From positions 1 through 11,002 of the forward strand of contig JAIRSS010000255.1 of the NCBI GenBank assembly GCA_031255315.1: a DNA stretch of 11,002 bases, given 5' to 3'. Positions 5,261 through 11,002 of this stretch are shown here, piece by piece. A program made the position numbers and the translations under genes. The notes below the pieces were generated by a model. The model had not been told where the DNA came from, searched no databases, and saw nothing but the letters and a program-made list of their open reading frames with translations. How positions within the stretch are numbered: position 1 is the first letter of the stretch; each line of letters starts with the position of its first letter. Source of the DNA: Spirochaetaceae bacterium (GTDB lineage: Bacteria; Spirochaetota; Spirochaetia; Treponematales; Breznakiellaceae).

Positions 5261-7129
5261 TCAAATTTCGACGATTTTCTCCCGGGGAGGCAGGTCCAAA
5301 AGGGTCCATACTTCTTCATCGCTCAAAGTTTCCCGGACAAGAAGAGCGTCTGCAAGTTTTTTCAGTTTTGCTTTATTATCGGCAAGAACGGTCTCGGCAA
5401 CATTCCGGGCGGCGTCCAGAATACGCGTGATTTCCCGATCTATCCGTTGGGCTGTTTCCTCGGAGTAGTCCTTGTGCCGGGCTATCTCTTTACCCAGGAA
5501 GATAGGTTCCTCTTCCTGGCCATACGTAACCGGTCCCAGATTTTCAGCCATACCCCATTCACACACCATACGCCTAGCCATATCGGTAGCTTGCTCAAGG
5601 TCCTGTTTGGTCCCTGTGGTAGTTTCATTGAAGAAGAGATTCTCCGCAACCCAGCCGCCATAACAGATGACGATACGATCTTCGATCCAGCCCTTGGTCC
5701 GGCTGTAACTGTCCGCCTCAGGGAGAGAAATAGCCATCCCCAACGCCCTGCCGTGAGGAACAATCGTCACTTTATGGAGCGGATCGGAATTTTTTAGGAA
5801 ATAGTGAAGCAACGCGTGGCCAGCCTCATGAACGGCGGTCATACGCCGCTCTTTCTCGGAGATCACCAGGGTCTTCCGGGCAACCCCCATAAGAATTTTA
5901 TCCCGGGCCTCCTCAAAATCAGGCAGCTCCACTACTGAGTGATCCTTACGGGCCGCGAAAAGGGCGGCCTCATTCACAAGATTAGCGATCTCCGCGCCGC
6001 TCATCCCCGGCGTGGATCGCGCTACCCGGGCTAAATCAATATCCTCCGCCAAGGGAATCTTCGTTGCGTGGATCTTGAGAATCGCTTCCCGCTCTTTTAT
6101 ATCCGGCATTGCTACCGTTACTTGACGGTCAAAGCGGCCCGGCCTGAGCAACGCGGGATCTAATACATCCGGACGGTTAGTGGCGGCAAGGATAATCACA
6201 CCGTCTTTGGAATCAAATCCATCCATTTCAACCAGAAGCTGATTCAGAGTTTGTTCCCGCTCGTCATGCCCGCCGCCATAACCAGCCCCTCTGGTACGGC
6301 CTACCGCATCCAGCTCATCAATAAAAACAATACAGGGAGCGTTCTTTCTGCCCTGCTCAAAAAGATCCCGGACGCGGCTGGCCCCCACGCCCACAAACAT
6401 CTCCACAAAATCCGAACCTGACATATGAAAGTACGCCACCCCGGCCTCGCCGGCTACCGCACGGGCCATAAGCGTCTTTCCGGTTCCCGGCATACCGACT
6501 AAGAGCACCCCTTTGGGAATCCGAGCCCCCATTTTGGTAAATTTTTGCGGGTTTTTAAGGAAGGCGACCACCTCCTGGAGTTCATACTTGGCGTCTTCCT
6601 GACCCGCTACATCAGCAAAAGAAATCTTCTTGCCCTCGTTCTGATAGCGCTTCGCCCGGCTCTTTCCAAACTGAAAAGCCCTGTTTCCCGCGCCCTGCAT
6701 GTTCCTCATCATAAACCAGATGAAACCGAACCCTATGATCCAGGGAAGAAATTCTATGAGAATGCGCCCCGGAGTCAACCCAGAAACCGCCCCCGACACA
6801 TTGATCCCCTTTTCCCGAAGCCCCGGAAGCAGGGTCGGATCCTGGTACGGGATCAGGGTCTTAAAATGGAACGTATCCCCGGACATCCCCTTTAATGTAC
6901 CCTCAATAAGGTTGTTATCCAGGATTTTTACCGCCGTTATCTCATTCCGGTCCAGATACGCCGTAAATGCCGAATAAGGAATTTCTTGGACGGCGGGAGT
7001 TTCACTTCTAAAAAAATACGCGGCAAATAACCCGGCTATGACGAGAAAAAAAATCAAGGCAAACCGGTTCGGTTTACCGCCCGCCATAGGTGAACGCGGC
7101 GGCGTCTTATTATTCTGATCGTTGAACAT
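5261..7129 (-). CDS. ftsH: ATP-dependent zinc metalloprotease FtsH
   Basis: A 622-residue membrane AAA+ protease that unfolds and degrades membrane and soluble proteins as a hexamer on the cytoplasmic face. The first transmembrane segment is at about 22-40 and the second at about 124-141, flanking a small periplasmic domain. In the AAA domain, Walker A is GMPGTGKT (212-219), Walker [11 protein letters not shown] has Asp271 and Glu272, and the second region of homology is [18 protein letters not shown] (318-335) with the arginine fingers. In the protease domain, HEAGH (434-438) gives two zinc-binding histidines and catalytic Glu435, and Asp510 in TKQDLEQAT is the expected third zinc ligand. 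All key residues are present. ATG at 7129 has GGGGG 4 bases upstream. The gene lies 42 bases after tilS. The C-terminal tail is slightly shorter than in the E. coli protein (644 residues). Confidence 0.97.
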   Translation of the reverse strand: MFNDQNNKTPPRSPMAGGKPNRFALIFFLVIAGLFAAYFFRSETPAVQEIPYSAFTAYLDRNEITAVKILDNNLIEGTLKGMSGDTFHFKTLIPYQDPTLLPGLREKGINVSGAVSGLTPGRILIEFLPWIIGFGFIWFMMRNMQGAGNRAFQFGKSRAKRYQNEGKKISFADVAGQEDAKYELQEVVAFLKNPQKFTKMGARIPKGVLLVGMPGTGKTLMARAVAGEAGVAYFHMSGSDFVEMFVGVGASRVRDLFEQGRKNAPCIVFIDELDAVGRTRGAGYGGGHDEREQTLNQLLVEMDGFDSKDGVIILAATNRPDVLDPALLRPGRFDRQVTVAMPDIKEREAILKIHATKIPLAEDIDLARVARSTPGMSGAEIANLVNEAALFAARKDHSVVELPDFEEARDKILMGVARKTLVISEKERRMTAVHEAGHALLHYFLKNSDPLHKVTIVPHGRALGMAISLPEADSYSRTKGWIEDRIVICYGGWVAENLFFNETTTGTKQDLEQATDMARRMVCEWGMAENLGPVTYGQEEEPIFLGKEIARHKDYSEETAQRIDREITRILDAARNVAETVLADNKAKLKKLADALLVRETLSDEEVWTLLDLPPREKIVEI

Positions 7130-7171
7130 TCAACCCCCAATGTCAAATTGCATATAGAACCACACCCATAC

Positions 7172-8545
7172 TCAGCGTCTTTCATCTCCGGGCCGTAACT
7201 GGCTGCAAAAGAACAGAAGTCCCTCCCGCTTTCTATCCGCAATAACAGCCGCTTTCTCCCGCCCTATGCTTATAAACGCGGCGACCCCCAGAGAATCCTC
7301 TACCGTAATACTATCGGTATACTCCAAAGGACGCCTCCCCGCAAGGGCTTTTGGCCGGGAAACGCCGTTTGCGCCGCATATCTTGTCGTCCGGACGGGAA
7401 GGCCGCAGAATCAACGGCAACCTTGCACGAAAACTTTCTCTCGTCCCAGTCGTTCCGGATAGTTCCTCTCCATCCCGTAAACATACTACGATCAGAGAAT
7501 ACCTCTTGAGCGTATAAATTCCCGGCTCTTTAATCAACAGCGAAAAACTTTCTTCACTATAGCAGTGTACCGGGGAAGAGGCGGTTATCCAATCCCCCCC
7601 GGTCTCAAGACGGATCCTCCCTAAATCCACAGACCGGCATCCGTTTTGGGTAAAACGCCGAACGCTCGCCCTTCGGGGCTGCCCCGCACCGAGCCTGTCC
7701 GCCGCCCAAAAAACGCCCTCTTCCCGAAGGATTTCCGGCTGAGAAAAAAATGCTTCCTGGGAGACACGATACACCCGCCGTCCTTTTGCGCCGGACGCCG
7801 CTTCCCACGGGATACGCCGTTCCGCCTCTAAAGAGAGAAACTCCGCCGTAAGCCGCTGGGTTTCCCCCAGGTTAGCCACAGAAGACCGCCAGCCGGGAAA
7901 GAGTTCATCCAGAGAAGGGACAAGCCGGTTACGGATACGGTTTCTAAGGAAAAGGGAATCCGCGTTGGTAGAATCAGTCCTAAAAGAGACGCCCTGTTCT
8001 TTTAAGTAGGCCAGAATTTGAGATCGGCTCACGTCCAAGAGGGGTCTCAGAATCAGGCCCCGGGAACGGGGCATGGCCGCAAGCCCCGCCGGTCCGGAAC
8101 CTCTGAGAAAACGCATCAGCGTCGTCTCCAGAAGGTCATCCCGTGTGTGGGCTACTAACACCCGTTCGGCTCCTATACGGGAAACTTCCCGGTTCCAAGC
8201 AGCGTGCCGGAAAAGCCGGGCGGCGGCCTCTATCCCTATGCGCCGGGACCTGGCCGCCGTTGCAATACGCCCCGGCGGGATATGAACAACCCGGCACGGA
8301 ACTTCCAGTTTTCGACAGAGCTCCCGCACCGCCGCCGCGTCCCCCAGGCTTTCCTCTTCAGTCCGTATGCCGTGTTCCACATGGAAACACCGCAAAACAA
8401 AACCTTTTCTCCGCCCCGCCTTTGCCAGCGCCACGAGCATGGCTGTAGAATCAGCCCCCCCGGAAACCGCCGCCACAAACTTCGTTCCCCCCGGCCAGTC
8501 CCCCAGCCCATCGCCCACAGCCGCTTCAAACGCGATGGAATCCAC
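7172..8545 (-). CDS. tilS: tRNA(Ile)-lysidine synthetase TilS
   Basis: A 457-residue cytoplasmic enzyme that attaches lysine to C34 of tRNA-Ile(CAU) using ATP. This switches its decoding from AUG to AUA and is normally essential. The N-terminal PP-loop ATP pyrophosphatase motif is SGGADST (28-34). Family motifs follow: HVEHGIR (55-61), AHTRDDLLETTLMRFLRGSG (132-151), RPLLDVSRSQILAYL (167-181) and TDSTNADSLFLRNRIRN (190-206). The C-terminal half (about 220-457), the tRNA-recognition part, is poorly conserved but of normal length. The start is taken as GTG at 8545. The frame stays open upstream, but I see no other start codon, and the Shine-Dalgarno is weak (GGTGATCGG). tilS next to ftsH is a widespread bacterial order. 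No strong promoter is visible in the 252 bases upstream. Confidence 0.94.
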   Translation of the reverse strand: MDSIAFEAAVGDGLGDWPGGTKFVAAVSGGADSTAMLVALAKAGRRKGFVLRCFHVEHGIRTEEESLGDAAAVRELCRKLEVPCRVVHIPPGRIATAARSRRIGIEAAARLFRHAAWNREVSRIGAERVLVAHTRDDLLETTLMRFLRGSGPAGLAAMPRSRGLILRPLLDVSRSQILAYLKEQGVSFRTDSTNADSLFLRNRIRNRLVPSLDELFPGWRSSVANLGETQRLTAEFLSLEAERRIPWEAASGAKGRRVYRVSQEAFFSQPEILREEGVFWAADRLGAGQPRRASVRRFTQNGCRSVDLGRIRLETGGDWITASSPVHCYSEESFSLLIKEPGIYTLKRYSLIVVCLRDGEELSGTTGTRESFRARLPLILRPSRPDDKICGANGVSRPKALAGRRPLEYTDSITVEDSLGVAAFISIGREKAAVIADRKREGLLFFCSQLRPGDERR

Positions 8546-8632
8546 TATCCGATCACCGTTACTCTTGAGCGCGGAATTAAACGGTTGTAACGAAGGAACA
8601 TACCGGCCATCAATAAATTCTGCTATACACCG

Positions 8633-8707
8633 GAGGCTGGTCCAAAACCGCGCCCCCGGCTATGCCGGGAACGTTAGCGCACAGTCAATTAATTTTGGCA
8701 CAGCCTC
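8633..8707. repeat. palindromic repeat, GAGGCTG family, copy B with nested hairpin
   Basis: GAGGCTGGTCCAAAA (8633-8647) pairs with TTTTGGCACAGCCTC (8693-8707) as 7 plus 6 base pairs with a 2x2 internal loop. A further CCGG pairs outside. The 45-base loop contains CCCGGC-tat-GCCGGG (8655-8669). The arms share GAGGCTG..CCAAAA with copy A at 1396-1435. The element sits about 90 bases past the rplY stop and upstream of tilS. No T-run follows, so termination is not supported. Confidence 0.55.
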
Positions 8708-8797
8708 ACCGGTTTCAATAAAGACATATATCCTAAAAAAGAACCGCCTGCCCAGGGTCATGTATAGTTGTTTCCCCACAACGTTACAGTAAAGGAA

Positions 8798-9421
8798 TTA
8801 ACTCTTCGCCGCTTCCTTGGAGGCGGCAGCCCCTTCCTGAGGCGCTCCTTCTTCAGTGGAGGCGCTTTCCTCTTTCGCGAATTTCACCAAAGCTACCACC
8901 TGGTCGCCCGCAGAAATCAACTTGACCCCTTCGGCCAATACTATGTCCCGAACATGGATAGTCTGATTAACACCTAAGCCGGAAACATCCACAATAATGC
9001 GCTCCGGAAGATCCCCGGGCAAACATTCGACTTCAATATCGTGAAGGGGGGTCTCCAAAATACCGCCCTCCCGGACGCCGACAGGATTCCCTTCTACCTG
9101 AATCGATACACGGGCGCGAAGCACCGTACCGCTTTCGACCTCATAAAAATCGACATGAAGAATCTGTCCGCTCAGGATATTGCGCTGAGTCGCCTTAACG
9201 AAGGCGTCATGCCCTTCTCCATCTACATTCACTTTTACGATAGTACTTTCGGAAATTCCCTTTATACTGTTAGTAAATTCGAGAGCATCAATATCTATCG
9301 TCACGGCCGCCCCTGTATGGCCATAAATAACCGCTGGAATACGGCCAGTCCGCCTGACCCTGCGGGCGTCTCCCGATCCCGTATTGGCCCGTTTACGGGC
9401 CGCAAAAACAACCTGACTCAT
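8798..9421 (-). CDS. rplY: 50S ribosomal protein L25, CTC/TL5 form
   Basis: A 207-residue protein. The N-terminal 5S-rRNA-binding L25 domain (about 1-94) is recognisable from MSQVVFAARKR, RRTGRIPAVIYG, TQRNILSGQILHVDFYEV. A second beta-rich CTC/TL5 domain follows (about 95-182; VEGNPVGVREGGILE, VECLPGDLPERIIVDVS), and the protein ends in an acidic, alanine-rich tail (about 181-207) typical of longer CTC proteins. L25 binds 5S rRNA in the central protuberance of the large subunit. A longer frame exists upstream to 9505. I place the start at ATG 9421, which has AGAGGAG 6 bases upstream and gives the standard family N-terminus. A terminator-like hairpin lies in its leader, downstream of tRNA-Gln. 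The common partner pth is not found after it. Confidence 0.95.
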   Translation of the reverse strand: MSQVVFAARKRANTGSGDARRVRRTGRIPAVIYGHTGAAVTIDIDALEFTNSIKGISESTIVKVNVDGEGHDAFVKATQRNILSGQILHVDFYEVESGTVLRARVSIQVEGNPVGVREGGILETPLHDIEVECLPGDLPERIIVDVSGLGVNQTIHVRDIVLAEGVKLISAGDQVVALVKFAKEESASTEEGAPQEGAAASKEAAKS

Positions 9422-9427
9422 GTAGAA

Positions 9428-9434
9428 CTCCTCT
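9428..9434 (-). promoter_or_regulatory. ribosome binding site fixing the rplY start
   Basis: AGAGGAG on the minus strand, spaced 6 bases from ATG 9421. It overrides the upstream in-frame start at 9505, which would place coding sequence across the leader hairpins. Confidence 0.8.
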
Positions 9435-9446
9435 AATTGGACAGTG

Positions 9447-9472
9447 AAAAAAGTTAAAATGCCCCGCATTTT
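9447..9472 (-). terminator. terminator-like hairpin with T-run between tRNA-Gln and rplY
   Basis: On the minus strand AAAATGC (9472-9466) and GCATTTT (9462-9456) form a 7-bp stem with a 3-base loop, followed after AAC by TTTTTT (9452-9447). The stem has only two GC pairs, so termination would be partial. The position suggests it ends some ispE-spoVG-tRNA transcripts or attenuates rplY. Confidence 0.5.
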
Positions 9473-9518
9473 CCCGCTCGGAATATACTTCCCCACAGGA
9501 AGCACACCAGCGCGTAAT

Positions 9519-9590
9519 CTGGGACGACAGGGTTCGAACCTGTGAATGCCGGAGCCAAAACCCGGTGGCTTGCCACTTGCCTACGTCCCA
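9519..9590 (-). tRNA. tRNA-Gln (anticodon TTG)
   Basis: A 72-base cloverleaf on the minus strand. The acceptor stem TGGGACG pairs perfectly with CGTCCCA. The anticodon stem CCGGG/TCCGG carries loop TTTTGGC with anticodon TTG, and the T arm ACAGG-TTCGAAC-CTGT is standard. The U1-A72 pair and discriminator G73 are the usual glutamine identity elements. CCA is not encoded and must be added afterwards. The gene starts only 4 bases after the spoVG stop, so it is very probably cut out of an mRNA by RNase P and 3' processing. Confidence 0.95.
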
Positions 9591-9594
9591 ATAA

Positions 9595-9876
9595 TCACAA
9601 TTCAACGGTCAAATCGTCCGGACCGTTACCGAAATCATACTGGTCCAGAATCTGTTTTTGTAATTCAGCGCGGAATTCCGGGTGGATAGGATGGGCGACA
9701 TCCTTATATTCCCCCGCCCTCGTCTTCCGGCTCGGCATAGCGATAAACACGCCGCTTTTCCCTTCAATAATTTTTACATTATGAACCACAAAACAGTCGT
9801 CAAACGTTACCGTTACATACGCTTTTAATTTCCCCTCACCAGCCACTTTACGGACTCGAATATCGGTTATTTCCAT
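9595..9876 (-). CDS. spoVG: SpoVG, nucleic-acid-binding regulator
   Basis: A 93-residue protein that is full-length for the family. Conserved stretches are [46 protein letters not shown] and [10 protein letters not shown]. SpoVG was named from Bacillus sporulation, but in spirochaetes such as Borrelia it is a site-specific DNA- and RNA-binding regulator, and nothing here suggests sporulation. AGGAG lies 6 bases before the ATG at 9876. It follows ispE by 43 bases and precedes tRNA-Gln by 4 bases, so it is probably in one transcript with both. Confidence 0.95.
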   Translation of the reverse strand: MEITDIRVRKVAGEGKLKAYVTVTFDDCFVVHNVKIIEGKSGVFIAMPSRKTRAGEYKDVAHPIHPEFRAELQKQILDQYDFGNGPDDLTVEL

Positions 9877-9919
9877 GGCACACTCCTTTTTATTTTCGGT
9901 CCAGCTAAACCAATTATCC

Positions 9920-10900
9920 CTATTGTAATACTGCCTTTACCGAATGCGCAAGAGGAATCGTCAATTCTACAAACCTATATCGCGTCAATAATGACCGTAC
10001 CGCCTGTTCCGCAACTCCTTTGTGGGAAAATATCCCAAAACACGTAGATCCTGCCCCGGACAAGCCCCAAAAATCCGCTTTCAGCCCCCGCAACTCCGCT
10101 AAAATATCCCGGTAAACTTTCCCGGCAGGAGTTGTTTCCCCATTTGGACCCGGAGCCAAAAAAACCGGGAGAAAATCGTTCTCATACGGCCAGAAAGCCG
10201 GATGCTTCTCCAGGGCCTCAACGAGGCCCGCTCCCTCCGCCGGCCTGCCGGGAGGCTTCACCACCCCCAGACGGCGCGCTTCATCTAAAAGCGCGTAGGC
10301 GGCTTCCGTATCGCTTGAAAATCCCGGATTTACCAGGACCACCCAAAACGGAGCGTCCGCGTACAAAGGCGCCCGTCCAAAAGTCTGGATGGGCTGTACA
10401 ATATCCCCACAGCCCGACACCAGGGCAACGCCCCCGCCGCTAAGAAAAAAAGGGACATCGCTTCCCAAGGTTACAGCCATCTCATGCATGACAGCCTGAG
10501 ACAGATCCGTCCCCGCAAGAACGTTCAAGGCGGCAAGGGTCGAAGCCGCATTAGAAGAACCCCCGCCCATCCCCCCGCCCAAAGGGATGCGTTTTTTCAG
10601 TCTGACCTGGACAGATTTATCAAACCCCGTCCGTTCCCGAAAAAGAGCCGCCGCCTGCGTGATAATATTTCGTTCACCTACCAACGCGTCTACCCAGGAA
10701 GGTTCTATCCCTTCAGCGAGCCCTATAGAACACGCGGAATCTCCGTAATCCGGTTTCCGTATTTCAAACCAAAGAGTATCTCCAAATTCAAGGCAAAGGA
10801 AAAGGCTTTCCAACTCATGATACCCGTTGCTGCGCCGATCCCCTACCCTAAGATGCAGATTGATCTTACTGGGAGCCTGTATTATCCACGTACCGCCCAT
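9920..10900 (-). CDS. ispE: 4-diphosphocytidyl-2-C-methyl-D-erythritol kinase IspE
   Basis: A 326-residue GHMP-family kinase that phosphorylates CDP-methylerythritol with ATP, the fourth step of the MEP route to isoprenoid precursors. Family signatures are [20 protein letters not shown] (9-28; Lys12 is the conserved active-site lysine), the ATP-binding loop [15 protein letters not shown] (106-120), catalytic Asp148 in LGSDVPFFL, and the third GHMP motif [12 protein letters not shown] near residue 300. It is about 40 residues longer than E. coli IspE. The extra length lies in the C-terminal half, around 205-285, and includes a proline-rich linker. ATG at 10900 has a modest AGGCAGGG upstream. 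It is first in the run ispE-spoVG-tRNA-rplY, with a promoter just upstream, and implies that the organism makes isoprenoids by the MEP pathway. Confidence 0.95.
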   Translation of the reverse strand: MGGTWIIQAPSKINLHLRVGDRRSNGYHELESLFLCLEFGDTLWFEIRKPDYGDSACSIGLAEGIEPSWVDALVGERNIITQAAALFRERTGFDKSVQVRLKKRIPLGGGMGGGSSNAASTLAALNVLAGTDLSQAVMHEMAVTLGSDVPFFLSGGGVALVSGCGDIVQPIQTFGRAPLYADAPFWVVLVNPGFSSDTEAAYALLDEARRLGVVKPPGRPAEGAGLVEALEKHPAFWPYENDFLPVFLAPGPNGETTPAGKVYRDILAELRGLKADFWGLSGAGSTCFGIFSHKGVAEQAVRSLLTRYRFVELTIPLAHSVKAVLQ

Positions 10901-10924
10901 TACCCTGCCTCATTCAACGAAAAG

Positions 10925-10954
10925 ACTATACCAAAAATGAATAGAATGTGTAAA
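10925..10954 (-). promoter_or_regulatory. sigma70-type promoter of the ispE-spoVG run
   Basis: On the minus strand TTTACA (10954-10949) and TATAGT (10930-10925) are spaced 18 bases and each match 5 of 6 consensus bases. The start codon is 24 bases beyond the -10 box. The remaining 48 bases to the window edge show no gene. Confidence 0.6.
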
Positions 10955-11002
10955 GAGAGCGGGCCGCCGGTAGGAAAAGCCGGTCAAATTCGATGCGGGG
11001 AC

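Noticed and set aside
8767..8782. GTTGT/ACAAC hairpin just after rplY as a terminator
   Set aside because: Only 5 base pairs with a 6-base loop and no adjacent T-run on the minus strand. A T6 occurs about 30 bases further on without a stem beside it.
9422..9505. N-terminal extension of rplY from the upstream start at 9505
   Set aside because: AGAGGAG before ATG 9421 and the standard L25 start MSQVVFAARKR decide for the shorter form. The extension would cover the leader hairpins.
10961..10986. CCGG...CCGG near the right edge as a terminator of an upstream gene
   Set aside because: Only 4 base pairs, self-complementary tetramers, and no T-run directly after.
1..11002. CRISPR array or phage genes
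   Set aside because: No regularly spaced direct repeats and no phage-type proteins are seen anywhere in the window.

Overview
The window looks like a chromosomal segment of a Treponema-like spirochaete, probably a host-associated gut lineage. Three things point there: spoVG next to ispE and rplY in a genome without sporulation genes in view, the relaxed lipobox on the HtrA-like protein, and the general protein style. The genus is inferred from memory of gene content, not from a search. Most of the window is GC-rich. Positions about 210-1079 are clearly AT-rich and look acquired.

Left part (1-1600) is an accessory patch. A partial higA antitoxin gene runs off the left edge on the minus strand. 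What looks like the last codons of its higB toxin partner survive at 249-300. Beside this, on the plus strand, is an AT-rich toxin-antitoxin pair: a ribbon-helix-helix-like (DUF6364-like) antitoxin overlapping a PIN-domain toxin by 4 bases. Between the toxin stop and the next gene lie about 510 bases without an intact gene. They hold a 156-base nest of inverted repeats, a frameshifted remnant of an IS1-family InsA gene, and a perfect-armed hairpin that begins where the InsA similarity stops.

Middle part (1592-8545) is a minus-strand run: tilS (tRNA-Ile lysidine synthetase), ftsH (membrane AAA+ zinc protease), an exported helical-repeat protein with five Asp-rich DxDxDGxxE loops, and a lipoprotein-like HtrA-type serine protease with PDZ domains. 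Gaps are 42, 9 and 33 bases, so one operon is likely. It joins a tRNA modification enzyme to cell-envelope protein quality control.

Right part (8798-10900) is a second minus-strand run: ispE (isoprenoid synthesis), spoVG (nucleic-acid-binding regulator), tRNA-Gln(TTG) only 4 bases after the spoVG stop, and rplY/ctc (ribosomal protein L25). A good sigma70-type promoter precedes ispE. A terminator-like hairpin with a T-run lies between the tRNA and rplY. The 252-base gap between rplY and tilS has no gene but carries a second, diverged copy of the GAGGCTG...CCAAAA palindrome seen in the accessory patch.
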